DNA of 64,000 bases from Paractinoplanes tereljensis. GTDB taxonomy: Bacteria > Actinomycetota > Actinomycetes > Mycobacteriales > Micromonosporaceae. The DNA is taken from positions 186,001-250,000 of the forward strand of contig NZ_BOMY01000013.1 of NCBI RefSeq assembly GCF_016862435.1. The letters run 5' to 3'. A program made the position numbers and the translations under genes. Positions 34,123-43,067 of this stretch are shown here, piece by piece (position 1 is the stretch's first letter; the number at the start of each line of letters is the position of its first letter). A model generated the notes under the pieces. That model saw nothing but the letters and a program-made list of their open reading frames with translations. It did not search any database and had not been told where the DNA came from.

Positions 34123-35994
34123 ATGGAAGCGTCTCGCCCTGCGGATGTCTCGCATTACCTCGGCGTGTTCCGCCGGCACTGGTGGATCGCCCTGGTCGCG
34201 ACGGGCGCCGGGTTGGGTGCGGGCGCGGCGCTGACCAGCGCCCTGCCGAAGGTGTACGAATCGTCGACCGCGGTCCTGGTGCAGGCTCTCGACCAGGACA
34301 CGAACGCGTCGGGTGGCCGCACCAAGGGCAGCGTCAACCTGGACACCGAGGCGCAGCTGGTCGGCTCGGGCGCGGTCGCGGCGAAGGCGGCCGCCCTGCT
34401 GCGCAGCCCTCGCTCGCCGCTGGAGCTGGCCAAGAGCGTCTCGGTCGAGGTGCCGGCGAACACCACGGTCCTGGTGATCACGTTCAAGGCCGGCAACCCG
34501 CAGGAGGCCCAGGCCGGGTCGCACTCGTTCGCCGAGGCGTACCTGCGTAATCGCGAGGAGACCGCGCAGAGCGGCCTCGACCAGCAGATCAAGACCCTCA
34601 CCACCAAGATCAAGCAGCTCACCACCACGATGACCGGGATCAACGCCCGGCTGTCCCGGGCGCTCAAGGGCAGCCCGGACGAGAGCAACCTGCAGAGCCT
34701 GCGCAACAACTCGCAGAACCAGCTGAACGGGCTGACCGGCCGGCTCAACGAGCTGACCACCACCACGGTCGGGGCCGGCAGCATCATCAGCGACGCCCGC
34801 CTGCCGGAGACCCCGATCAGCCCGAACGGCATGGTCAACCTGGCCACCGGCGGCATGATCGGCCTGCTGTTCGGCTGCGCGCTCGCGTTCCTGCGGGAGC
34901 GCTTCGACCGCCGGCTGCGCACCGCCGCCGACGTGCGCGACCGGGGCCGGGTCAACGTGCTGGCCGCCCTGGACGAACGCACCACGCCGCACTTCGACGA
35001 CGTGCTCCAGCCGTACGGCGCGGGCGGCCGGGTGTTCAACCGGCTGCGCAACGAGATCCTCGCGACGCTGCGCCCCAGCGACCAGGTGATCGTGGTGACC
35101 GGCGCCAGCCGCGGCTCGGCCGCCACCCTGGTCGCCGCGAACCTGGCCGCCGCCCTGGCCCGGACCGGCAGCGACGTGGTGCTGATCGGCGCGCACCTGC
35201 CGGACAGCGTGATGGACGCGGCCCCGCTCGCCCGGATGCTCGGCGTGTCGGCCGTGCCCGGCCTGTCCGACCTGCTGGCCGGCCGGGTCGGCCTGGCCCG
35301 GGCACTGCAGCGCACCCCGCGCATCCCGTCGCTGCGGGTGATCACCACCGGCGGCGCGGCCACCGCGGCCGGCCTGATGCAGTCGCAGCGACTCAAGGAC
35401 ACCCTGGAGACGCTGCGCCGGCAGGGCGGTTACATCGTCATCGAGGCGCCCTCGACCAGCAGCAGCGCCGACGCGCAGAGTTTGGCCAGCCTGGCCGACG
35501 CGGCCCTGCTCGCGGTGGAGCTGCGCCGGTCCCGCCGGCCCGCCCTGCTGGACGCGGCCGAGCAGCTGCAGCGGGTCGGCACGCCCCTGCTCGGGGCCGT
35601 GGTGCTGCCCCGGCTGTCCGGCCCGCGGGTCGCCGAGGCCACCGCGCCGGCCGTCACGCTGGCGCCCTCGCCGGCCGGCGACAAGCCGCACGTGGACCGG
35701 GGTGCTGCCGCGCTGGACAACCCGATGAGCGACGGTGACCTCACCCAGCCGATGCGCTTCCCGACCAACACCATGTCGGCCGCCGAGAAGGCCGCCAAGG
35801 CGGCGCAGGCCGAGAAGGCCGCCGCCCGGTCCGCCGCGAACGAGAAGACCGCGGAGAAGCCGCAGGTGCGCCCGCGCTCGGGTCGCGTCGCCGACGAGAT
35901 CACCGCGGTCATCGACATGTCCGGCCTCAAGGACGAGCTGGTCAAGGAGAGCACGAGCACCGACGGTACGGCCATGGACGGCGACGGGAAGTGA
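34123..35994 (+). CDS. Wzz-type chain-length determinant with pseudo-kinase domain
   Basis: 623-aa membrane protein. Wzz domain: transmembrane helix 1 (WWIALVATGAGLGAGAALTS), periplasmic part with a coiled coil (QQIKTLTTKIKQLTTTMTGI), PETPISPNG motif, transmembrane helix 2 (GGMIGLLFGCALAFL). A BY-kinase/CpsD-like domain follows (~300-530), but Walker A reads TGASRGSAATLVAANLA without Lys, Walker A' reads VVLIGAHLP without Asp, and Walker B reads YIVIEAPS. There is no C-terminal Tyr cluster; the last ~110 residues are Ala/Lys/Glu-rich. It probably sets polymer length but cannot autophosphorylate. ATG 34123 with GGAAGG upstream; it leads a seven-gene overlapping operon. Confidence 0.85.
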   Translation: MEASRPADVSHYLGVFRRHWWIALVATGAGLGAGAALTSALPKVYESSTAVLVQALDQDTNASGGRTKGSVNLDTEAQLVGSGAVAAKAAALLRSPRSPLELAKSVSVEVPANTTVLVITFKAGNPQEAQAGSHSFAEAYLRNREETAQSGLDQQIKTLTTKIKQLTTTMTGINARLSRALKGSPDESNLQSLRNNSQNQLNGLTGRLNELTTTTVGAGSIISDARLPETPISPNGMVNLATGGMIGLLFGCALAFLRERFDRRLRTAADVRDRGRVNVLAALDERTTPHFDDVLQPYGAGGRVFNRLRNEILATLRPSDQVIVVTGASRGSAATLVAANLAAALARTGSDVVLIGAHLPDSVMDAAPLARMLGVSAVPGLSDLLAGRVGLARALQRTPRIPSLRVITTGGAATAAGLMQSQRLKDTLETLRRQGGYIVIEAPSTSSSADAQSLASLADAALLAVELRRSRRPALLDAAEQLQRVGTPLLGAVVLPRLSGPRVAEATAPAVTLAPSPAGDKPHVDRGAAALDNPMSDGDLTQPMRFPTNTMSAAEKAAKAAQAEKAAARSAANEKTAEKPQVRPRSGRVADEITAVIDMSGLKDELVKESTSTDGTAMDGDGK

Positions 35995-37379
35995 GCCTGG
36001 CAGCCCCGGTCACCGAGCGAATCGGCGGCCCGGCCCACGGCGCGCCCAAGATCACCACCCTGCCGGCCTGGCCGGTGGCGAGCATCCTGGTGTTCTATCC
36101 GCTGTGGTGGGCGCTCGGTCTCGGCGTACTCATCTTCGCGGCGATGGCCGTACCCATGCTGTTTCTGCTGTTGAAACGGCGGACCGCGGGCCGGCGGGTG
36201 ATGTTGCCGCCCGGCTTCGGCTGGTGGGCGTTGTTCCTGGTGGTGGTCGTGGTCAGCATCGGCGCCCTGGGCGCCGACCCGGTCGGCACGCTCCCCGAGC
36301 ACGCGACCGGCCGGCTGCCGGCGGTCACCTACAAGCTGGTCATGTACCTCTCGCTGACCGTGCTGCTGGTCTACGCCGGCAACCTGACCGAGTCCGAGCT
36401 GCCCAAGAAGCGGCTGGTCAAGTACCTCGGCTGGCTGTTCGTGGTGACCGTGGCCGGTGGCTTCCTGGGCATGGCGGCCGGGCACTTCGAGTTCACCTCG
36501 CCGGTCGAGATGCTGTTGCCGGGTCATATCCGCACCAAAGGCTTCGTGCAGTCGCTGGTCCACCCGTACGCCGCGCAGATCATGGACATCGTCGGCGGGG
36601 ACAAGCCGCGCCCGGCCGCACCCTGGGGATACACCAACACCTGGGGCAACAACTTCTGCCTGCTGGCCGGCTGGCTGCTGGTGGCGGCCTGGCAGAGCGG
36701 ACGGGCCCGGCACAAGGCGTTCGCGGTGCTCTGCCTGCTCATCTCGATCGTGCCGGCCGTGGTGTCGCTCAACCGGGGCCTCTGGATCGGGATCGGCGTG
36801 CTGGTGGTCTACGTGGCCTTCCGGCAGGTGCTGGCCGGTCGACTGTGGATCGTCGGGGTGGTCGCGGTGGCCGGCGCGCTGCTGGCGGTGGCCGTGCTCG
36901 CCACCCCGTTGGGCGGGGTGGTCAACGCCCGGATGGACAACGGCAAGTCCAACGGCGTCCGCTCGTTCCTGATCGACCGGGCGATCGACGGTTTCACCGG
37001 CTCGCCGGTGGTCGGTTACGGCGGCACCCGGAACACCGTCGGCGGCCGCAACTCGATCACCGTGGGCGAGAGCGCCGGCTGCGAGCGCTGCGGCAACTTC
37101 ACCGTCGGCGGCAACGGCCAGCTGTGGCAACTCCTCTACGCGCACGGCGCCGCCGGCACTGCCGGTTACCTCGGCTTCTTCCTGTTCGGCCTGTGGCGGT
37201 TCCGCCGGGACCGCAGCGCGATCGGGGTGGCCGGGAGCGCCGCTCTGGTCACCTCGTTCTCGGCGATGCTCTGGTACAACTCGCTGGTCACCCCCCTGGC
37301 CTTCACGGTTCTGGCATTCGCGCTGCTGTGGCGTAACGACGCGGCAGGCCATCAACTAGAGGGGGATAAATCCCAATGA
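35991..37379 (+). CDS. O-antigen ligase/polymerase-like (Wzy) membrane protein
   Basis: 462-aa polytopic protein with about 11-12 hydrophobic segments, including SILVFYPLWWALGLGVLIFA, GWWALFLVVVVVSIGAL and LWIVGVVAVAGALLAVAVLA. The large extracytoplasmic loop (~residues 320-375) holds SPVVGYGGTRNTVGG. VSLNRGLWIGIGVLVVY is the Wzy_C signature with its functional arginine. Such proteins polymerise undecaprenyl-linked repeat units or ligate polymer. GTGA overlap with wzz. The Wzz-Wzy-Wzx combination indicates a Wzx/Wzy-dependent route. Confidence 0.85.
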   Translation: MSLAAPVTERIGGPAHGAPKITTLPAWPVASILVFYPLWWALGLGVLIFAAMAVPMLFLLLKRRTAGRRVMLPPGFGWWALFLVVVVVSIGALGADPVGTLPEHATGRLPAVTYKLVMYLSLTVLLVYAGNLTESELPKKRLVKYLGWLFVVTVAGGFLGMAAGHFEFTSPVEMLLPGHIRTKGFVQSLVHPYAAQIMDIVGGDKPRPAAPWGYTNTWGNNFCLLAGWLLVAAWQSGRARHKAFAVLCLLISIVPAVVSLNRGLWIGIGVLVVYVAFRQVLAGRLWIVGVVAVAGALLAVAVLATPLGGVVNARMDNGKSNGVRSFLIDRAIDGFTGSPVVGYGGTRNTVGGRNSITVGESAGCERCGNFTVGGNGQLWQLLYAHGAAGTAGYLGFFLFGLWRFRRDRSAIGVAGSAALVTSFSAMLWYNSLVTPLAFTVLAFALLWRNDAAGHQLEGDKSQ

Positions 37380-38605
37380 GTCCGGTCAAGACCGCGCCGG
37401 CTGAGCTCACCGCCAACGACGCGGCGCTGCGCACGCAGTACCTGACCGAGGTGCTCGATCTCCTGTACCCGTGGCCGTGCCGCACCGACGGCTCGCCGGG
37501 CACGCCGATCGCCGAGTACATGGTCGTCCCGGACGCCCGCCGACCCCGTCTGCTGGTGCCGTCCGGTTCGCGCCGGGTGGCCGCGGCCGCGGTCCGCCGG
37601 TACGCCGAGCCGCAGTCGCGGACCGCGAAACTGAAGCGGGACGCGGTGGTCGCCGCGGTCCGCACCGGCGCGTCCGCGGTGCTGCTGCGCGACCGGGTGC
37701 GGGTCACCGGACCGTACTCGTCGAGCATCGACGGTTACCTGAGCGAACAGCTCGGCCGCGAGCTGGCGGTCAGTGTCCACATCGGCCCGGCCCGCGCCAA
37801 CCGCAAACCGGTGCTGCAGCTGATCGGCCCGGAGGGTGACACCTTCGGCTTCGGCAAACTGGGCACCGGCCCGCTCACCCAGACCCTGGTCAAAGCGGAG
37901 ACGAAGGCGCTCTACACGCTCGCCACCTGCGGCCTGACCAGGCTGACCGTGCCGCGGGTGCTGCACTCCGGCGAGTGGCGCGGCCTCGAGGTGCTGATCC
38001 AGTCGGCGCTGCCGGTCTGGCGGCCGCGCGCCCCGCTGAGCCAACGCCGGCTGGTCGACGCGATGCTCGACATCGCCGGGTGCTGCGGTTACACCGACTG
38101 CCCGATCGACACCAGCACCTACTGGCGGCAACTGCGCGACCGGCTCGCCGCGGTGGCTGACCGGCCCGAGGCGGCCGGCCTGACCACGGCGGCCGAGTTG
38201 CTGGTCAAGCACGCCGGGGACACCACCTTCCGGTACGGCGCGTGGCACGGCGACTGGGCGCCCTGGAACATGGCGAACCTGGCCGACGCGCTGCTGGTGT
38301 GGGACTGGGAACGGTTCGCCACCGGGGTGCCGATGGGCTTCGACGCGATTCACCACGAACTCCAGCGGCGCATCCAGTCGACCGGCGACGCCCCGGACGC
38401 GGTCGAGCAGACCGTGCGCCGGGCCGGCGAGTTGCTCGCCCCGTTCGGGGTGCCCGCCGCGGCCCGCGAGGTGACCGCCCTGCTGTACCTGGTGGACCTG
38501 GCCGTCCGCTATCTGACCGACCGCCAGGCGGAAGCCGGCGCCCGCCTGGGCGTGCTGGGCACCTGGCTGCTCCCGGTGCTGATCCGCCGGGTCGAGGAGC
38601 TTTGA
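37376..38605 (+). CDS. APH/choline-kinase-fold phosphotransferase
   Basis: 409-aa protein with an aminoglycoside-phosphotransferase (protein-kinase-like) fold in the C-terminal two thirds. The catalytic loop AWHGDWAPWNMANL (~residue 290) carries HGDxxxxN, and the metal-binding DWE is in LLVWDWERF. The N-terminal 130 residues (LTEVLDLLYPWP, PRLLVPSGSRRVAAAAVRRY) are not recognised. ATGA overlap with wzy and 2 nt from the sulfotransferase place it firmly in the polysaccharide operon, so the substrate is more likely a sugar or lipid-linked intermediate than an antibiotic (inference). Confidence 0.8.
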   Translation: MSPVKTAPAELTANDAALRTQYLTEVLDLLYPWPCRTDGSPGTPIAEYMVVPDARRPRLLVPSGSRRVAAAAVRRYAEPQSRTAKLKRDAVVAAVRTGASAVLLRDRVRVTGPYSSSIDGYLSEQLGRELAVSVHIGPARANRKPVLQLIGPEGDTFGFGKLGTGPLTQTLVKAETKALYTLATCGLTRLTVPRVLHSGEWRGLEVLIQSALPVWRPRAPLSQRRLVDAMLDIAGCCGYTDCPIDTSTYWRQLRDRLAAVADRPEAAGLTTAAELLVKHAGDTTFRYGAWHGDWAPWNMANLADALLVWDWERFATGVPMGFDAIHHELQRRIQSTGDAPDAVEQTVRRAGELLAPFGVPAAAREVTALLYLVDLAVRYLTDRQAEAGARLGVLGTWLLPVLIRRVEEL

Positions 38606-38607
38606 CC

Positions 38608-39486
38608 ATGGACGTACGCAAGATGCCCGCCCCGATGAAGCGGGTGGTACACCTCGGCTCCCGGTCCTACGGGCGGCTGACCGCGCCGGGCCGGATGACG
38701 CCGTCGTTCCTGATCTGTGGCGGCCAGCGCTGCGGGACCACCTCGATGTACCGGGCGATGGCGGCCCACCCGGTGGTGCTCAAGGCCGTGCTGCACAAGG
38801 GCGTGCACTACTTCGACACCTCGTACGACCACGGCATGGGTTGGTACAAGGCGCACTTTCCGCTGCTGCGCAGCGGGGACAAGGTCGCCGAACGGTACGG
38901 CGTGCCGGCCCAGACCTTCGAGTCGAGCCCGTACTACATGTACCACCCGCAGGCCGCCGCCCGGATCGCCCGGGATCTGCCCCAGGCCAAGCTGATCGTG
39001 CTGGTCCGCGACCCGGTCGAACGGGCGTACTCGCAGCACCACCACGAGGTGGCTCGCGGTTTCGAGTCCGAGCGGGACTTCGGTTCCGCGCTCGCGCTGG
39101 AGCCGGCCCGGCTGCACCGGCAGGAGGACCGGCTGGCCGAGGACCCGTCCTACTACAGTTTCGCCCACCAGCACCACGCCTACCGGGCGCGCGGCGAGTA
39201 CGCCCGCTACCTGAGCGTGATGGCCCAGCACGTCGGCCGGGAACGGATCCACGTGGTGGAGAGCGAGCGGTTCTTCACCGACCCGGAGGACGTGTACGAC
39301 GAAGTCTGCGAGTTCCTCGGCCTGCCCACCTATCTGGAGCGACCGGCGTTCGAGCGGCACAACGCCCGCCCCCGCCAGGCCGACATGGACCCGGGCCTGC
39401 GCGCCGACCTGACCAACTACTACCTGGCCCACGACGACGCGCTGGCCAACTGGCTCGGCCGGATGCCGGTATGGCGCCGCACGTGA
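38608..39486 (+). CDS. PAPS-dependent sulfotransferase 1
   Basis: 292-aa sulfotransferase. 5'-phosphosulfate loop FLICGGQRCGTTSMYRAM (~residues 33-50); 3'-phosphate-binding motif VLVRDPVERAYSQHHHE (~132-148) with the conserved Arg and Ser; a heparan-sulfate/NodH-like C-terminal part (RERIHVVESERFFTDPEDVY, FLGLP). It transfers sulfate from PAPS to a hydroxyl or amino group, here probably on the exopolysaccharide repeat unit. ATG 38608 is 2 nt after the kinase stop; GTGA overlap with wzx follows. Cytoplasmic, no signal peptide. Confidence 0.9.
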   Translation: MDVRKMPAPMKRVVHLGSRSYGRLTAPGRMTPSFLICGGQRCGTTSMYRAMAAHPVVLKAVLHKGVHYFDTSYDHGMGWYKAHFPLLRSGDKVAERYGVPAQTFESSPYYMYHPQAAARIARDLPQAKLIVLVRDPVERAYSQHHHEVARGFESERDFGSALALEPARLHRQEDRLAEDPSYYSFAHQHHAYRARGEYARYLSVMAQHVGRERIHVVESERFFTDPEDVYDEVCEFLGLPTYLERPAFERHNARPRQADMDPGLRADLTNYYLAHDDALANWLGRMPVWRRT

Positions 39487-40982
39487 CCGACGTCCTGGAC
39501 AAGCCGGGTGCGCAGACCAAGAGCGTGGCCCGGGGCGGGCTGGCCAACATGGCCGGCTCGGCCCTGGCCGGCGGCACCGGGGTGGCGGTCACCTGGATCG
39601 TGGCCCGCTCGCTCGGGGCCGAGCAGGCCGGCGCGTTCTTCGCGGCGACCGCCGCCTTCGTGCTCGGCGGCGGCCTGGCCAAGCTGGGCACCCAGACCGG
39701 GCTGGTCTACTGGCCGGCCCGGCTGCGGGCCACCGGCCGGGCCCACCTGCTCGGCGCCTGCCTGCGCACCGGCCTGCTCCCGGTGGCGGCGGTGTCGGTG
39801 GTGCTGGCCGCGGTGATGTGGCTGGCCGCACCGGCGATCGCCCGGACCACCGCGCACGAGGCGGCCTCGCTGGTCGGCGCGCACACCGCGGCCCTGCGGG
39901 TGCTGGCCGTCTTCCTGCCGTTGCAGGCGTTCACCGACGCACTGCTGACCGCCACCCGGGGTTACCGGGCGATGCGACCCACCGTGATGCTCGACCGGAT
40001 TCTCCGCAGCACGCTGCAGTTGCTGCTGGTGGCCGGGGCCGGCATCGTGGCGCTGTCGCTGCCCTGGTTCGCGTTCGCCTGGGCCGGGCCGTACCTGGTG
40101 GTGACGGTGCTCGCGGCGTACAGCCTGAAGAAGGTCTATGCCGCCGGCCGGCCGGCCGGAGCGACCACGCACCGGGACGAGCGGCGCGCCCTGCGCCGCG
40201 ATTTCTGGAAATTCACCGGGCCGCGGGCCCTGGCCAGCGTGGCCCAGCTGGCGTTGCAGCGGGTGGATGTGCTGCTGGTGGCGGCGCTGGGCGGCCTGGC
40301 ACCGGCCGCGGTCTACGCGGTCGCCGGGCGATTCGTGGTGCTGGTGCAGTTCGCCAATCAGGGCATCTCGCAATCGGTGCAGCCGCGGCTGGCCGAGGCG
40401 CTGGCCACCGGCGAGCGGCATGCCGCCAACCACCTCTACCAGACCGCGACCGGCTGGCTGGTGCTGGTCACCTGGCCGATCTGCCTGCTGGTCGCCCACC
40501 TGGCCGGGCACTACCTGCGGTTCTTCGGGGACGGCTATACCGCCGGGCGGAACGTGGTGGTCGTGCTGGCCTGCGCGATGCTCGTCGCGACCGGCTGCGG
40601 CATGGTCGACATGGTGCTGGCGATGGCCGGTCGCACCTCCTGGAACCTCGCCAACGTGCTGATCGCGCTGACCGTGACGATCGGGCTCGACCTGCTGCTC
40701 ATCCCCCGGTTCGGCGCGCTCGGCGCGGCCGCCGGGCTGGCCTGCGCGATGGTCGCCAACAACCTGCTGCCGCTGGTCCAGGTCGGCCGGGCGGTCGGGC
40801 TGCACCCGTTCGGGCGCGGCACCCGGACCGCCATGGTGTTGTCGCTGGCCTGCTTCGGCGCGCTCCCGTTCCTCGGTCTGGCCGGCCTGGTGCTGGGTGT
40901 TCCCGCCTTCCTGGCCGGCGTTTGGCTGCTTCGCCGGCCCCTCGCACTCGACGCCTTCAAACCCATGAGGAGGACCCGATGA
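39483..40982 (+). CDS. Wzx-type polysaccharide flippase
   Basis: 499-aa MATE/MOP-superfamily transporter with about 12-14 transmembrane segments. The N-terminal helix LANMAGSALAGGTGVAVTWIVARSLG is typical of oligosaccharide flippases, as are GLAKLGTQTGLVYW, VDVLLVAALGGLAPAAVYAVAGR and LDLLLIPRFGALGAAAGLA. It would flip undecaprenyl-PP-linked repeat units, sulfated or not, across the membrane for polymerisation by the Wzy homologue. GTG 39483 overlaps the sulfotransferase stop; the stop overlaps the methyltransferase start (ATGA). Confidence 0.87.
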   Translation: MTDVLDKPGAQTKSVARGGLANMAGSALAGGTGVAVTWIVARSLGAEQAGAFFAATAAFVLGGGLAKLGTQTGLVYWPARLRATGRAHLLGACLRTGLLPVAAVSVVLAAVMWLAAPAIARTTAHEAASLVGAHTAALRVLAVFLPLQAFTDALLTATRGYRAMRPTVMLDRILRSTLQLLLVAGAGIVALSLPWFAFAWAGPYLVVTVLAAYSLKKVYAAGRPAGATTHRDERRALRRDFWKFTGPRALASVAQLALQRVDVLLVAALGGLAPAAVYAVAGRFVVLVQFANQGISQSVQPRLAEALATGERHAANHLYQTATGWLVLVTWPICLLVAHLAGHYLRFFGDGYTAGRNVVVVLACAMLVATGCGMVDMVLAMAGRTSWNLANVLIALTVTIGLDLLLIPRFGALGAAAGLACAMVANNLLPLVQVGRAVGLHPFGRGTRTAMVLSLACFGALPFLGLAGLVLGVPAFLAGVWLLRRPLALDAFKPMRRTR

Positions 40983-41713
40983 GCACGGACTACACCAAGG
41001 TGTTCCAGGACACCGCGGCGGTCGAGAAGTACGAGACCGTCACGTACGCACCGGACAGTTACGCGTCGCAGATCAACCAGCGGCAACGTGACTACCTGCG
41101 CACCCTGGTGCGCCGCGAGTTCGGCCCGCGCGCGCCGGTGCAGCACGACTTCGCCTGCGGCACCGGCCGGGCCATCCGCACGCTGCACGGGCTGGTCCGG
41201 GAGGCGCACGGTTACGACACCTCGGCCGAGATGATGGCCAAGGCCGACGAGGTGGGCTCGCATGCCGTCTGGCACCGGGTCGACGTGGCCGGGCCGGTGC
41301 CGACGCCGGTGACGGCCGGCTACCCGGCGATCGTGACCATGTTCCGGCTGCTGCTCAACGTGGACGAGGCGATCCGAGACCGGGCGCTCGCCTTCGCCGC
41401 GAAGGCGCTGCCGGAGGTCGCCTCCGGCATTCTGGTGATCGAGAACCACGGCAACGCGGGCTCGCTGCGGCACCTGCGGGCGCGGCGGCACCGCGCTGAC
41501 CGCTGGTTCGCCGAGCTCTCCCACGAGCAGGTGGAGAAGCTGCTGGAACGGCACGGTTTCGAGATCGTCGAGCGGCGCGGCTTCTCGATGATCACGCCGT
41601 CGCTGCACGGCAACCCGCTGGCCCGGGTGGCCGACGCGGCGGTCCGGCGGATGCCCGGCACAGACGGATATGCGGTGAACGTTCTCTACACCGCACGGCG
41701 AATCCATGCGTAG
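40979..41713 (+). CDS. SAM-dependent methyltransferase
   Basis: 244-aa class I methyltransferase. SAM motif I is HDFACGTGRAIRTL (~residues 57-70), motif II HGYDTSAEMMAKA, and the motif IV-like region YPAIVTMFRLLLNV. The C-terminal part includes LLERHGFEIVERRGFSMI. It is preceded by a clear AGGAGG and overlaps wzx by 4 nt. In this operon it probably methylates a sugar or a glycan end, which in other systems can cap chains and limit polymer length (inference). Confidence 0.85.
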   Translation: MSTDYTKVFQDTAAVEKYETVTYAPDSYASQINQRQRDYLRTLVRREFGPRAPVQHDFACGTGRAIRTLHGLVREAHGYDTSAEMMAKADEVGSHAVWHRVDVAGPVPTPVTAGYPAIVTMFRLLLNVDEAIRDRALAFAAKALPEVASGILVIENHGNAGSLRHLRARRHRADRWFAELSHEQVEKLLERHGFEIVERRGFSMITPSLHGNPLARVADAAVRRMPGTDGYAVNVLYTARRIHA

Positions 41714-42698
41714 GGGATTTCTCGTCGTGCTGGCCGCGGTGCTGCTACTGGCGGGCTGCACCTCGGAGGACAAGACACCGACACCCACGCCGTCGCCCGA
41801 CATGTCGGGCCGGCCGATCGCCATCGCGGTCAACCCCGGGCCGTTCCAGAGCGGCCCGTTCGTGGCCCCGGCCAAGGGCGCCCTGGTCGGGGCCTGGATC
41901 AAGCCGGACGAACTGACCCACGTGGGCCGGCTCGCCGCGGTCGACGGCCTCGAGGCCAACCTCGGCCGCCGGCTGCCGATCGTCAACACGTACCGCCGCT
42001 TCGAGCAGATGGTCGGCACGTCGTCGGACAAGGAGTTCCTGGCCCAGGGCGCCACCCTGATGGTCAGCTGGGCCACCGGCGACAACCGGTCCATCCTGGA
42101 CGGCGAGCATGACGACCTGATCCGCAAGCAGGCCCGGGCGATTCGCAAGATCCACCGGCCGGTGCTGCTGCGGATGCGCTGGGAGATGGACCGGCCCAAC
42201 CTGCGGGCCACCATGTGGTCCGGCGCCGACTACATCGCCGCCTGGAAGTACGTGCGGAACATCTTCAAGCAGGAGCGGGCGACAAACGCGTCCTGGGTGT
42301 TCTGCCCGACCGCCGAGGGGTTCATCCGCGGTGACGCGCCGGAGTTCTACCCGGGCGACGACCAGGTCGACTGGACCTGCGTGGACGTCTACGCCGGCGA
42401 GAACTTCCAGCCGATCGGGCAGCTGATGGGCCCGTTCCTGCAGTGGGCCGCGGCCCACCCCAAGCCGATCATCATCGGCGAGTTCGGGGTGGCCAAGGCC
42501 TGGGGTTCGGCCAACCGGGCGGCCTGGCTGCGCGACGCCGAGCGGACCTTCAAGGCGAACCCGCAGATCAAGGCGGTCACCTATTTCGAGTCCGATCCGG
42601 AGGGGAACGGGCCGACCAAACAGTTCCAGCTGACCGGCGACAAGCTGGCGTTCAAGGCCTTCCACGCGCTGGTCAAGGACCCGTACTTCAATCCGTAG
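41706..42698 (+). CDS. Lipoprotein GH26-like glycoside hydrolase
   Basis: 330-aa lipoprotein: signal peptide RRGFLVVLAAVLLLAGC with lipobox LAGC, a short Thr/Pro linker (KTPTPTPSPD), then a TIM-barrel-like domain. Putative acid/base Glu in LLRMRWEMDRPN (~residue 160); nucleophile Glu in PIIIGEFGVAKAWG (~262); FYPGDDQVDWTCVDVYAGE matches the equivalent block in the GH26-like protein at 31047-32351. It overlaps the methyltransferase by 8 nt and is the last operon gene. Anchored outside the membrane, it could cut or length-edit the polymer. Its last 11 nt overlap the convergent glyoxalase gene. Confidence 0.78.
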   Translation: MRRGFLVVLAAVLLLAGCTSEDKTPTPTPSPDMSGRPIAIAVNPGPFQSGPFVAPAKGALVGAWIKPDELTHVGRLAAVDGLEANLGRRLPIVNTYRRFEQMVGTSSDKEFLAQGATLMVSWATGDNRSILDGEHDDLIRKQARAIRKIHRPVLLRMRWEMDRPNLRATMWSGADYIAAWKYVRNIFKQERATNASWVFCPTAEGFIRGDAPEFYPGDDQVDWTCVDVYAGENFQPIGQLMGPFLQWAAAHPKPIIIGEFGVAKAWGSANRAAWLRDAERTFKANPQIKAVTYFESDPEGNGPTKQFQLTGDKLAFKAFHALVKDPYFNP

Positions 42699-43062
42699 CT
42701 TCGTCGGGTTCGAGGAACTCGAGCCGATTGCCGTGTGCGTCGCAGGCATAGAGCCGCCGGTGACCCGGGAAGTGGGGATCCCACTCGACCGGGTGGCCGG
42801 CGGCTTCGAGTTTCAAAGCCAAATCATCAAGACCACTGACGAGTACGCCAGGATGCGCCTTCTTCGCCGGGACGAAATCGGGCACCGGCGACAGGTGCAC
42901 CTCCCAGCCGCCACCACGGAACCAGCATCCGCCGCGGGCCTTCAGCACCGGCGGCTTGTCCAGTTCGGTCAGTCCGAGGACGCCGCCGTAGAACTGCCGG
43001 GCCTGGTCCTCGCCACCCACCGGAATCAGCAACTGGACGTGATGCAGCCGCTCGAAATTCAT
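42688..43062 (-). CDS. VOC/glyoxalase-family protein
   Basis: 124-aa single-module vicinal-oxygen-chelate protein: FERLHHVQLLIPVG (first metal His), ARQFYGGVLGLTEL, WFRGGGWEVHLSPV, PGVLVSGLDDLALKLEAAG, YACDAHGNRLEFLEP (final Glu). It may be a dioxygenase-like, lyase-like or antibiotic-binding member; nothing here decides. ATG 43062 matches family starts; the open frame continues upstream into the WecG gene but without support. It is a short insertion between the two halves of the polysaccharide locus. Confidence 0.82.
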   Translation of the reverse strand: MNFERLHHVQLLIPVGGEDQARQFYGGVLGLTELDKPPVLKARGGCWFRGGGWEVHLSPVPDFVPAKKAHPGVLVSGLDDLALKLEAAGHPVEWDPHFPGHRRLYACDAHGNRLEFLEPDEATD

Positions 43063-43067
43063 GAGCT

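Noticed and set aside
37376..38605. Aminoglycoside-resistance gene.
   Set aside because: Only the general APH fold is shared; the location inside a coupled polysaccharide operon and the unfamiliar N-domain speak against a resistance role.
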